A stretch of DNA of 64,000 bases from Desulfuromonas sp. (lineage in GTDB: Bacteria; Desulfobacterota; Desulfuromonadia; Desulfuromonadales; Geothermobacteraceae), in the NCBI GenBank assembly GCA_002868905.1, contig PKUA01000004.1, forward strand, positions 1 through 64,000. The letters run 5' to 3'. Position 1 is the stretch's first letter, and every line of letters starts with the position of its first letter. The position numbers were made by a program, and so were the translations under genes. The notes beneath the pieces were generated by a model. The model saw nothing but the letters and a program-made list of their open reading frames with translations, was not told the DNA's origin and made no database searches. Below are positions 25,248 through 33,124 of this stretch, in pieces.

Positions 25248-25678
25248 AAACCTGGCAGCAATGGGCTTATCACGGTTGCCGTCTCGGTCTCGGTGGCCTG
25301 TTCCTTTATGCCGGCTTGCTCAAGGCCGATGATGTCCCTGCTTTTGCCGGGCAGATCGCCGCTTATCGCCTGCTCCCTTACCAGGTCAACTACCTGCTTG
25401 CCGCCACCCTGCCATATGTCGAGATTCTGGCCGGAGGCCTGCTGCTCGCCAACCGGCATATCCGACCCGCGTCTTTGCTGCTTGCCGCGATGACCCTGGT
25501 GTTTATTGTCGCACTGTTGAGTGTGATCGCACGCGGTTTTGAAATCGACTGCGGTTGTTTCGGGCCCCATGACAGTTCAACACCGCAGCAGGCTCTGCTG
25601 CGTGACCTCGGCCTGCTGGTCCTGGCGCATTTCACTTTCCACCTGCGCAACCAGTGTGTTGCTCGCAAGGGAGTTTGA
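25244..25678 (+). CDS. MauE/DoxX-like membrane protein
   Basis: 144 residues starting at GTG 25244, which overlaps the rhodanese stop as GTGA and follows GAGGGGGAG. Four membrane helices; the opening GCRLGLGGLFLYAGLLKADD and the cytoplasm- or periplasm-facing FEIDCGCFGP motif define the MauE-like DoxX group. In other bacteria MauE-type proteins support disulfide reduction or maturation of periplasmic proteins. The CGC pair near the rhodanese gene suggests a thiol relay, but this is inference. Confidence 0.8.
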   Translation: MKTWQQWAYHGCRLGLGGLFLYAGLLKADDVPAFAGQIAAYRLLPYQVNYLLAATLPYVEILAGGLLLANRHIRPASLLLAAMTLVFIVALLSVIARGFEIDCGCFGPHDSSTPQQALLRDLGLLVLAHFTFHLRNQCVARKGV

Positions 25679-25683
25679 GCGGC

Positions 25684-26733
25684 ATGGATCCGTGGCAAAA
25701 ACAGTTGATGGACGGGGTGGTCGACTGCAGCCGGATCGCTGAGCGCTTCGGTCTTGATGTCCGCGAGCTGCAATTGATCGCCGACCGCTATCCGCTCCGT
25801 TTGACCCAGCACCTGTGCGAATTGATCGAGCATCGGGACGATCCGATCGGCCGCCAGTTCCTGCCGAACCTGGCGGAGCTGCGGGACGACCCGGATACGA
25901 TGATCGACCCTTTGGCAGAAGCCGACCATTCCCCGGTTCCCGGCGTTGTGCACCGCCATCCCGACCGAGCGCTGCTGTTGGTGAACGGCAGCTGCCCTGC
26001 TTACTGCCGGTTCTGTTTCCGCAAGGGGAGGGTCGGCACCGGCGACCTCAAGACCAGTTTCAGTGAGTTGGAGCAGGCGTGCGATTATTTCGCCGGTTGT
26101 CGCGAACTACAGGAAGTCATCCTTACCGGCGGCGAGCCGTTGCTGCTGACCGATTTGCTGCTCGAAAACCTGCTGGCGCGGTTGCGCCGAATCGATCATG
26201 TCGGGCTGTTGCGCATCCACACTCGGATGCCGGTGATGCTGCCGGACCGGATGACGGATCACCTGGTTGAACTCCTGCGCCGCGTGCAACCGCTTTATCT
26301 CGTGATCCATGTCAACCATCCCAGGGAGCTTGCTCCGCAGATGCTTGAAGGGTGTCGGCGTCTGGCCGAATCCGGGGTGCCGCTCGCCAGCCAGACGGTG
26401 TTGCTCAAGGGGGTCAATGACGACGTTGCGACCCTGGAGAATTTGTTTCGGTCTTTGCTGCGCAACCGGATTCGTCCCTATTACCTCCACCAGGCGGACC
26501 TGGCTCGCGGTGCCGGGCATTTTCGCACCCCACTTGCGGTTGGACAGCGGTTGCTGGGCGAGCTGCAAGGGCGTCTCCCCGGACTCGCCCTGCCGCAGCT
26601 CGTGGTCGATCTGCCCGGTGGCAAGGGGAAGGTGCCGGCCCACACCGTCTCCCCCGGTCGCTCGGCCAGCGGGAGGGTTCGCTTTGTCGCCCCGGATGGG
26701 TGCCCGGTCGACTATCCGGATCTTGCGACCTGA
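25684..26733 (+). CDS. epmB: lysine 2,3-aminomutase-like radical SAM enzyme, probably EpmB
   Basis: 349 residues from ATG 25684. The radical-SAM cluster is in CPAYCRFCFRKGRVG; VILTGGEPLLL and HVNHPRELAPQ are family motifs. The PLP-binding Lys is expected in LPGGKGKVPAH near the C-terminus. The length suits EpmB (about 340) rather than full lysine 2,3-aminomutase (over 400). EpmB converts alpha-lysine to beta-lysine for EF-P modification. epmA and efp lie within 5 kb, which strengthens the call, though a free beta-lysine osmolyte pathway remains possible. Confidence 0.75.
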   Translation: MDPWQKQLMDGVVDCSRIAERFGLDVRELQLIADRYPLRLTQHLCELIEHRDDPIGRQFLPNLAELRDDPDTMIDPLAEADHSPVPGVVHRHPDRALLLVNGSCPAYCRFCFRKGRVGTGDLKTSFSELEQACDYFAGCRELQEVILTGGEPLLLTDLLLENLLARLRRIDHVGLLRIHTRMPVMLPDRMTDHLVELLRRVQPLYLVIHVNHPRELAPQMLEGCRRLAESGVPLASQTVLLKGVNDDVATLENLFRSLLRNRIRPYYLHQADLARGAGHFRTPLAVGQRLLGELQGRLPGLALPQLVVDLPGGKGKVPAHTVSPGRSASGRVRFVAPDGCPVDYPDLAT

Positions 26734-26737
26734 CGCC

Positions 26738-27352
26738 ATGACCTCCGGACGCTACCCGATCCCCGCCGGGCGATTTCGTTGCGAGATCGAGGTTCAACGG
26801 AGTCGGTTCATTGCCACGGTGCAACCGGTGACTTCAAGCAGAGAAGCCCAGGCTTTCGTCGCCGCCGTCAAGACTGAATTTCCCGATGCCAATCATAACT
26901 GCTGGGCTTATCTGCTCGGCCCACCCGGCAGTAGCGATCAGGTCGGTCTGAGCGACGACGGAGAGCCGCACGGAGTCGCCGGTCGACCGATGTTAACCGC
27001 TCTGCAGTATGGAGGGCTCGGTGACCTGGCGGTTGTCGTCACGCGTTTCTTCGGTGGAACCAAGCTCGGCAAGGGGGGGATGGTCAAGGCGTATACGGCG
27101 GCGGTGCAGGCGGCTCTACAGCAGCTGCCACGCGGTGAGCGGGTCGACTGGTCCGTCCTGCTGTTGACTCTCGATTACTCGTTGCTGACTCTTTTACAGC
27201 GATGTCTGGAGGATTTCGAAGCCGAGATGCTCGATATCAGCTATGCTGAGCTGGTGTCCTGCAGGCTCCGGTTGCCGCTGGAGCGTGAGGATGCATTTCG
27301 AAAAATGTTGGACGACCTCGGCTCCGGAAGTGTCGGAGTGGAAAAAGGGTAG
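26738..27352 (+). CDS. IMPACT/YigZ family protein
   Basis: 204 residues from ATG 26738, four bases after the epmB stop. N-terminal UPF0029/IMPACT domain: RSRFIATVQPV, NCWAYLLGP, LSDDGEPHGVAGRPML and VVVTRFFGGTKLGKGGMVKAYT; the C-terminal ferredoxin-like YigZ domain follows. These proteins are linked to translation control in eukaryotes and of unknown role in bacteria. Its coupling to an EF-P modification enzyme is notable in that light. Confidence 0.9.
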   Translation: MTSGRYPIPAGRFRCEIEVQRSRFIATVQPVTSSREAQAFVAAVKTEFPDANHNCWAYLLGPPGSSDQVGLSDDGEPHGVAGRPMLTALQYGGLGDLAVVVTRFFGGTKLGKGGMVKAYTAAVQAALQQLPRGERVDWSVLLLTLDYSLLTLLQRCLEDFEAEMLDISYAELVSCRLRLPLEREDAFRKMLDDLGSGSVGVEKG

Positions 27353-27416
27353 CCCCGGGCAGCAAAAGCCTGGGAGGGTTTCAGTGGCTTCGCATTTGGG
27401 CCAAAGTCGTAAAGTT

Positions 27417-28157
27417 TTATCGGCGCTGACTGCGCAGGACGCGCCGGTTGTGGTCTTGCAGTTCCTGGACGAGTTGGACAACCTCCGCTTCGCTCAGCAA
27501 GCCCTGCTCGACGAAATAGCGGCCGATTCTCTGCTGCAGGCCTCGTTGGCGCCGCAACAGGATGTCGACCTGTTGTTGGGAGAGGTAGCCGAGGGAGCGT
27601 GCCTTGTCGCCAAAGCGTTGACCCGCACCCGGTTGCCGGACGATCATGCCAACCATGTTCTCGGACAACCATCCCCAGCGGACCGCGAGGGCACCGATGG
27701 ACGGTCGTTGACGCCGTTGCCAGACCACAGCTGCAATCAAATCCTGGTAGGTTATCTTCCCCCTGTAATAAGCGAATATGCCAAATTCAAGAGGGTGTTT
27801 CGGCAGCGGTGCCCCTTCCGGGCGGGCGACGTGCTTTTTCGGGATATCCTGGTGTCGTGACTGTTCCGTTCTTTCTCGGGGAGAGGTCCGCGGACAGGGA
27901 CGGTGGCGGTCGGAGAGGAACTGCTGCAGCAATCGATACGCCTGGTGAATTTCGCGAAAACGGTCGTTTTGCTTTTGTCGCACCGTCGGTGAGGCTTCCG
28001 CAAACCGGTCTGGGTGATGTTCCTTGGCCCGCAGTCGAAACGCTGATTTCGCCCCGCTCAGTTGCAGATAGCCGAGGAATTCGGGGGAGAGAGAAATCTC
28101 CTGGCCGAACAGGGTGCGGCAGGCATGCATCAGCTGTTTTTCCATCACGGGGGTCAT
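27417..28157 (-). CDS. J-domain protein
   Basis: 246 residues. The N-terminus carries a divergent J domain with KEHHPDRF (the HPD tripeptide) in the usual helix II-III loop and FREIHQAYRLL as helix III. A basic low-complexity linker (about 85-115) leads to a C-terminal region with two similar helical segments, FGIFAYYRGKITYQDLI and GRYFVEQGLLSEAEV. HPD implies stimulation of a DnaK; the C-terminal part probably selects the client. It follows epmA by 43 bases and may be the end of the efp-epmA operon. It converges on the IMPACT gene. Confidence 0.8.
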   Translation of the reverse strand: MTPVMEKQLMHACRTLFGQEISLSPEFLGYLQLSGAKSAFRLRAKEHHPDRFAEASPTVRQKQNDRFREIHQAYRLLQQFLSDRHRPCPRTSPRERTEQSRHQDIPKKHVARPEGAPLPKHPLEFGIFAYYRGKITYQDLIAAVVWQRRQRPSIGALAVRWGWLSENMVGMIVRQPGAGQRFGDKARSLGYLSQQQVDILLRRQRGLQQRIGRYFVEQGLLSEAEVVQLVQELQDHNRRVLRSQRR

Positions 28158-28200
28158 GAGGCTCGAACCCTCCTCGCAAAGTCCGGATTGAGAGATCAGT

Positions 28201-29112
28201 CTACAACTCTTCGGGGGTAAATGTCACCACTTTGGCGATATCTTCGGCGCCGGTCAAAAGCATGACCAGTCGGTCGACGCCGAGAGCGATGCCGGCGGCC
28301 GACTCGATCCCCCCCAGTTCGGCCAGGAACTTCTCCGGGATGGGATAACCCGGCTTGCCCGCCGCGCTGCGCGCCGCCTCGTCCTGAACGAAGCGTTGAC
28401 GCTGCTCGAGCGGATCGGTCAGTTCGGAGAAGCCGTTGGCCAGCTCGAGGCCTGCGACATAGAGCTCGAACCGTTCGGCCAGGCGGGGATTGTCCGGTTT
28501 GCGACGTGCCAGGGCGGCGAGGGGGGCAGGGTAATCGTAGAGCAGGGTCGGTGTGGTCGTTCCGAGTTTTGGTTCAATTCTCTCGGCCAACAGCAGATCG
28601 AATTCACCGGCGTCAAGTGCCGCCGAGGCTGAAATGCCAGCGTAGCGCCGGAAGGCATCGTCGACTGTCAGTCTCTCCCACGCCGAAGCGACATCGATTT
28701 CCTGTTCCGCCCATGTCAGTACTCCGGATGGGACAAGGCGGCGCAGCAATCGTTCGCACTCTTCCATCAGGTCAAGGTAGGTTCCGTCCGTCCGGTACCA
28801 TTCGAGCAGGCTGAACTCCGGCAGGTGCCGGCGGCCACGCTCCCCCTGGCGCCAGCAGCGCCCGATCTGAAACAGCTTCGGGTAGCCGGCGGCGAGCAGG
28901 CGCTTCATGCAGAGTTCGGGGGAGGTCTGCAAAAACCAGTCGCCTGATTGTTCCGCATCGATGTGGGGCTCCGGGGCATTTCCCGGGAGGCGGTGCGGCG
29001 TCTCGACCTCAAGGTAGCCCTGTTCGACGAAAAAGGCCCGGATCGTTTGCACGATGCGGGCCCTCTGCTCGAGATTCTGCCGTTTGCGGGCCAGGGCCCA
29101 GTTCGGCTCCAA
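28201..29112 (-). CDS. epmA: EF-P lysine ligase (EpmA/GenX/PoxA)
   Basis: 303 residues, a class II lysyl-tRNA synthetase catalytic core without the anticodon-binding domain. Visible motifs: motif 2 QIGRCWRQGERGRRHLPEFSLLEW, LYVAGLELANGFSELTDP and motif 3 GIALGVDRLVMLL. It attaches (R)-beta-lysine to a conserved Lys of EF-P. The gene starts two bases after the efp stop, so enzyme and substrate are made together. Confidence 0.93.
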   Translation of the reverse strand: MEPNWALARKRQNLEQRARIVQTIRAFFVEQGYLEVETPHRLPGNAPEPHIDAEQSGDWFLQTSPELCMKRLLAAGYPKLFQIGRCWRQGERGRRHLPEFSLLEWYRTDGTYLDLMEECERLLRRLVPSGVLTWAEQEIDVASAWERLTVDDAFRRYAGISASAALDAGEFDLLLAERIEPKLGTTTPTLLYDYPAPLAALARRKPDNPRLAERFELYVAGLELANGFSELTDPLEQRQRFVQDEAARSAAGKPGYPIPEKFLAELGGIESAAGIALGVDRLVMLLTGAEDIAKVVTFTPEEL

Positions 29113-29114
29113 GA

Positions 29115-29678
29115 TTACTCCTTGACGCGGGTGACGTACTCCCCGGTCCGGGTATCGATCTGAATCAGGGTCCCTTCCTCGACAAAGGAGGGGACCTGGA
29201 GGTTATAGCCGGACGCAACCGTCGCCGGTTTGTTATTGCCGGCCGCGGTGTCGCCCTTGACCCACGGCTCCGCCTCGGTGACCCGCAGGTTAACGAAGTT
29301 CGGCAGGGTGACACCGATCCCCCGTTCGCCGAAAAGCAGGATTTTGACCTCCATGTTGTCGATCAGGAAATAGCGGTCGTCGCCAAGGACATCCTCGGTC
29401 AGGGTGGTCTGCTCGTAAGTCTTCTGGTCCATGAAGACATAACCCGCCTCGTCCTGGTAGAGGTACTGCATGTCCCGTTCTTCGAGTTGCGCCGGTTCGA
29501 AGCTCTCGCCGGAGCGGTAGGTCCGGTCGAACAGGGCGCCGGTCAGCATATTGCGCAGTTTGCACTTGTAGAGTGCCTGCCCCTTGCCCGGTTTGGTAAA
29601 ATCGAACTGGGCAATGACGTGCGGCTCGCCATCAATCAATATTTTAAGTCCTTTGCGCAGGTCACTGCAGGCATACAT
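29115..29678 (-). CDS. efp: translation elongation factor P
   Basis: 187 residues with the three beta-barrel domains of EF-P. The domain I tip loop reads FTKPGKGQA, with Lys32 as the residue to be beta-lysylated by EpmA. LRNMLTGALFDRTYRSGE and the C-terminal QVPSFVEEGTLIQIDTRTGEYV are highly conserved. EF-P relieves stalling at polyproline stretches. Divergent from the EfpL gene with a 177-base shared upstream region. Confidence 0.95.
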   Translation of the reverse strand: MYACSDLRKGLKILIDGEPHVIAQFDFTKPGKGQALYKCKLRNMLTGALFDRTYRSGESFEPAQLEERDMQYLYQDEAGYVFMDQKTYEQTTLTEDVLGDDRYFLIDNMEVKILLFGERGIGVTLPNFVNLRVTEAEPWVKGDTAAGNNKPATVASGYNLQVPSFVEEGTLIQIDTRTGEYVTRVKE

Positions 29679-29855
29679 AGCTTATGTCTCCTTGAGCTTG
29701 GTTTTGGTTCCGTGATTGCTCGTCTCCCCACAACCCCGGACGGGAAAGCGTGACATTAAAGCACAGGGGGGTGGTTCTTGTCATGGAAAAATTCCTTTTG
29801 GCAATCAGGGAGTTGTGCTATAAGGGCCGGCAGATTTAACCTTCTGGAGGAGCCC

Positions 29856-30419
29856 ATGCTGACCACCAACGATTTCAAAAAAGGCCTTATCATTCAGATC
29901 GATGACGCCCCCTGTCTGCTGCTCGACGTTTCGCAGCATTCACCCACCGCTCGCGGCGGTAATACCCTGGTAAAAACCAAGTACCGCAACATGCTTACGG
30001 GGCAGGTCCTGGAGAAGACTTTCAAGGCCGGAGACAAGGTCGATGAGGCCGATTTTGAAAAGCGGAAGGGTCAGTTTCTCTACCCGGATGGTGACGGCGG
30101 TGTCTTCATGGACCTGGAGAATTATGAACAGTACGAACTCGGACCTGAGCTTTACGAGCCGGTCAAGGGGTTTCTGCTGGAAGGGGTGGAGGTCTTGCTT
30201 GGCTTGTTCCAGGGTGGAGTGATCAACATCGAACCGCCGATGACCGTTGAATTGAAGGTGGTCGAGACCCCGCCGGCGATCAAAAACGCCACCGCCACCG
30301 CCCAGACCAAGGAGGCGGTCCTCGAAACCGGGCTGCGATTACAGGTCCCGGGCTACCTCGAAAGCGGCGAAACCGTGAAGATCGATACCAGAGAGAGTCG
30401 ATTCGTCTCCCGCGCGTAA
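29856..30419 (+). CDS. efpL: EF-P paralogue EfpL/YeiP
   Basis: 187 residues from ATG 29856, behind CTGGAGGAG. It has the same three-domain layout as EF-P, with TKYRNMLTGQVLEKTFKAGDKVD and VPGYLESGETVKIDTRESRFVSRA. Its tip loop is QHSPTARGGNTL, with Arg instead of the modifiable Lys, so it should not be a substrate for EpmA. EfpL in other bacteria rescues an overlapping but different set of stalling motifs. Both paralogues being divergent neighbours is unusual and convenient for shared control. Confidence 0.85.
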   Translation: MLTTNDFKKGLIIQIDDAPCLLLDVSQHSPTARGGNTLVKTKYRNMLTGQVLEKTFKAGDKVDEADFEKRKGQFLYPDGDGGVFMDLENYEQYELGPELYEPVKGFLLEGVEVLLGLFQGGVINIEPPMTVELKVVETPPAIKNATATAQTKEAVLETGLRLQVPGYLESGETVKIDTRESRFVSRA

Positions 30420-30446
30420 TTCTGCTCACCATTTCTCCAACAATCG

Positions 30447-30466
30447 TGGGGGCCTGTGCCCCCACA
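30447..30466 (+). terminator. hairpin downstream of efpL
   Basis: GTGGGGGC and GCCCCCAC form a perfect 8-bp stem with a CTGT loop, 28 bases after the efpL stop. There is no T tail, so termination strength is uncertain; it may act as an RNA 3' end stabiliser. Confidence 0.5.
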
Positions 30467-30484
30467 GTTGCTTGAGGCCATCAA

Positions 30485-30602
30485 GGCTGATCAAAAATCT
30501 TTAGATGCAGGCCCCCGCAGGTCGAAGAGTGAGGCGTAGCGACAGCTACGTCGCAGCGATGAAGACCAAGGGAACGCAGCAGATGAAGGTTTTTCATCGG
30601 CC
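30485..30602 (-). repeat. dispersed stop-codon-abutting repeat, copy 2
   Basis: Read on the minus strand it begins GGCCGATGAAAAACC right after the dodecin TAA and ends TTTTTGATCAGCC, as does copy 1 at 10969. It is 118 bp long, five longer than copy 1, with most changes in the middle. Both copies have the same orientation relative to the gene they follow. Confidence 0.8.
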
Positions 30603-30821
30603 TTATTTCAATTCGAATGATGCTTTGATGACGACCTGATACTCACTCACCCTGCCGTCGTCTCCAATGTGGCCGCGAACCTCCTGCACCTCGAACCAGG
30701 AGAGCTTCTGCAGGCTTGACGAGGCCTTGCTGACCGCCTGCTGGATGGCTGCCTCGATGCTTTCCGTTGCGACCCCGATGATCTCAACCTTCTTGTAGGT
30801 TCTTCCTTCTCCGTATGACAT
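30603..30821 (-). CDS. dodecin family flavin-binding protein
   Basis: 72 residues matching dodecin along the whole length: YKKVEIIGVATESIEAAIQQAV, SKASSSLQKLSWFEVQEVRGHI and VSEYQVVIKASFEL. The Trp in LSWFEV stacks the isoalloxazine ring and the following residues complete the site. Dodecins store flavin and other aromatic cofactors as dodecamers in the cytoplasm. Single-gene unit, converging on efpL. Confidence 0.9.
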   Translation of the reverse strand: MSYGEGRTYKKVEIIGVATESIEAAIQQAVSKASSSLQKLSWFEVQEVRGHIGDDGRVSEYQVVIKASFELK

Positions 30822-31286
30822 GACACCTCCCGTGGTTTAGAGCTTACTCTTTCAGATTAGCATCTCCTTTCCGTTTGAAAAGCGTCCCCACGCCCAATTT
30901 GGTGCTGGCCAGTTCGGCCTCGTTCCTCAGACGTTGTTTTTTTCGCAATTATGCAAAACGGCCGGAGGCCACTTGCAGCATTGCAAACGCCTTTTTCCCG
31001 CAAGGAATCATCGAGCCAAAAATCGTTTTATTTAAGACACTTAAGGCGTTATTCCCGAACTGTGAAACTCAAAAATCGAGAATGACATCTCGTTTCACTT
31101 CTCTTGCATAAATGCAAAAGGTGTGCGACCAGACTTGTCCGGTATTAAGTCCATAAGTTACCGAAAACATTAGATAAAAAATAGAAAAAATTTTTTGAAA
31201 CATTGTTTGGCATCGGGGTTGCTCTTTATGGGAGGCAGCGGCGGCCATCGAAGGCAGTGAAAAAGGTCGCACTTAATGGAGACGCA
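30822..31286. other. AT-rich regulatory region upstream of the OFA transporter
   Basis: No gene is supported over 465 bases. The stretch holds three TTGCA-type inverted repeats at 30942-30956 (imperfect), 30973-30986 (TTGCA-GCAT-TGCAA) and 31104-31117 (TTGCAT-AA-ATGCAA), and the sigma-54-like promoter at 31207. Their distance of 90-265 bases upstream suits activator sites for an enhancer-binding protein. Confidence 0.5.
31207..31223 (+). promoter_or_regulatory. sigma-54 (-24/-12) promoter candidate
   Basis: TTGGCATCGGGGTTGCT matches the consensus YTGGCACGRNNNTTGCW, with GG and GC 12 bases apart as required and both key doublets intact. It lies 64 bases before the small-ORF start at 31287 and 391 before the transporter start. 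Confidence 0.65.
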
Positions 31287-31613
31287 ATGACCTGTCCGTT
31301 TTTTCAAAAGCAAGAAGAACTCTGTGATGTCGGGCTTGGCTACATCTCACCCTACGACGTGAAGACCATAAGTTCTTACTGCTCCACCCATCATGCCGAC
31401 TGCATGCGTTATCGGCAACTCGACAGGGATCCTGCCAATCGGTGGCAGCTGCAACGTATCAATGCACAGGAAGAATCAACCCGCCGTTCTATCGCCAGGC
31501 GGCCGGTGAGTCCGATATCGATCAAGTTTCGTAACAAGTGGCCCATTTCACATCGCTTGAATTTGACGATTAGAGAGAGCCTTCAATATCCAACTACAAT
31601 CAAGGAGGAGATC
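31287..31613 (+). CDS. small Cys-rich reading frame, open into the transporter gene
   Basis: ATG 31287 follows GGAGACGC. The first 50 residues, MTCPFFQKQEELCDVGLGYI to about MRYRQLD, contain Cys at 3, 13, 32 and 39 and resemble small proteins opening MTCPFF that I recall from related bacteria. After that the sequence becomes basic and unlike any family. There is no stop before the transporter ATG at 31614, in the same frame, so translation from 31287 would yield a 538-residue fusion. The transporter has its own very good ribosome site, so separate or dual starts are likely. A lost stop codon could also explain it. Confidence 0.5.
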
Positions 31614-32903
31614 ATGGAAGAAACATCGAACCGCAGCGGCTGGATCGTTGCCCTCGCCGGCACAGGCATCAACCTCGCCCTCGGCATCCTGTACACCTGG
31701 AGCATCTTCAAGGGGGCGATCACCGACTCCATCGCTGCCGGCGGGCCGTTCAACTGGGACCTGGCCAGCGTCAATGACCCGTATGCGGTCGCCTGCCTGG
31801 TCTTCGCCGCCGCTATGATCATCGCTGGCAAACTGCAGGACAAGTTTGGCCCCCGCGTAACCTGTATTCTCGGCGGCCTTCTGGTCTCCGCCGGATTTAT
31901 CTGGATTTCCCAGACCACCAACTACTGGTCCTGGATCGTCGGGTTCGGTGTGCTGGCGGGTATGGGGATCGGCTTCGGCTACTCGGCCGCCACCCCGCCG
32001 GCATTGAAATGGTTCCCGCCGGCCAAGACCGGCCTGATTGCCGGGATCGTCGTTTCCGGTTTCGGACTCGCCTCGGTCTACATCGCCCCTCTGGCCAAGT
32101 GGCTGCTTGGCAGCTTCGGACTGCAACAGTCGATGATGTTCTTCGGCATCGGATTTGCCGCCGTCGTCTGCAGCCTTGCCATGTTGATCAAAAACCCGCC
32201 CCAAGCTGCCACCAGCGGGAAATCCGCTGCCAAGGTTGTTTCGGATAACGAAAAGAGCCCGATGCAGATCCTGAAGACCGGCAAGTTCTACACCTTGTGG
32301 CTCTGCTACTTCATCGGCGCCGGAGCCGGCCTGATGGTTATCGGCAGCGCCAAGGGCCTGGCCAAGGCGAGCATGGGGGAGATGGCATTCATGGTCGTGG
32401 TGATTATGTCGATCGGTAACGCTGCCGGGCGCCTGGTCGCCGGGGTGCTGTCGGACAAGCTGGGACGCGCCAACACCCTCGCCCTGATGCTGCTGTTCCA
32501 GGCGAGCATGATGTTTGCCGCCTACTTCGGTCTCAACGGTGATGCACAACCGGAAATCGTCGCCCTGCTGGTCACCTTCATGGTGTTCAACTACGGTACC
32601 AACCTTGCTCTTTTCCCCTCATTCACCAAGGATTACTGGGGGATGAAGCATTTCGGCATGAACTACGGCATCCTTTTCTCCGCCTGGGGTGTTGGCGCCT
32701 TTGTCATGGTCCGGGTTGCTGAGATGATCAAGGTGCAGACCGGAAACTTCAACAACAACTTCGCGGTCGCTACCGTCCTGCTGTTGGTTGGCGCCGTCAT
32801 GGCTTTCACCCTACGTCCGCACGAAGCCCGCGCGAAAGCAGCAGCCCCTGCGACCGACCTCATCGAGGAAGAGGATCTGGTCCTGCAGGAATCCAAGTCA
32901 TAA
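31614..32903 (+). CDS. OFA-family MFS transporter
   Basis: 429 residues from ATG 31614, three bases after AAGGAGGAG. Twelve membrane helices. The opening GWIVALAGTGINLALGILYTWS is typical of the oxalate/formate antiporter family, as are GKLQDKFGPRVTCILGG, WFPPAKTGLIAGIVVSGFG and the second-half loop GVLSDKLGRAN. Likely substrates are small carboxylates such as formate, oxalate or lactate; acetate-type uptake cannot be excluded. A sigma-54-like promoter and a strong terminator (32946) frame it. Confidence 0.85.
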   Translation: MEETSNRSGWIVALAGTGINLALGILYTWSIFKGAITDSIAAGGPFNWDLASVNDPYAVACLVFAAAMIIAGKLQDKFGPRVTCILGGLLVSAGFIWISQTTNYWSWIVGFGVLAGMGIGFGYSAATPPALKWFPPAKTGLIAGIVVSGFGLASVYIAPLAKWLLGSFGLQQSMMFFGIGFAAVVCSLAMLIKNPPQAATSGKSAAKVVSDNEKSPMQILKTGKFYTLWLCYFIGAGAGLMVIGSAKGLAKASMGEMAFMVVVIMSIGNAAGRLVAGVLSDKLGRANTLALMLLFQASMMFAAYFGLNGDAQPEIVALLVTFMVFNYGTNLALFPSFTKDYWGMKHFGMNYGILFSAWGVGAFVMVRVAEMIKVQTGNFNNNFAVATVLLLVGAVMAFTLRPHEARAKAAAPATDLIEEEDLVLQESKS

Positions 32904-32945
32904 CCGAACTGGGGCCTTCCCCCCCAGCCTTTTCTCATTGCCATT

Positions 32946-32974
32946 GCCCCGCCCTCCGGCGGGGCGTTTTTTTT
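32946..32974 (+). terminator. intrinsic terminator of the OFA transporter
   Basis: GCCCCGCC (32946-32953) pairs with GGCGGGGC (32958-32965), then eight T at 32967-32974. It starts 42 bases after the stop. Confidence 0.9.
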
Positions 32975-33124
32975 GGAGTAGAAAGGTATTTCCCTTATTT
33001 GATGTCGCAGGGGAAACCGTGTCCCGATTCCATGGCGGTCAACAAATGAGTTTGGGTTTTAACCAGGTTGGGTTAGAATGAAGAGCCTTAATTGTCAATT
33101 TTCGTGATTCAATGGAGGTTCCCT

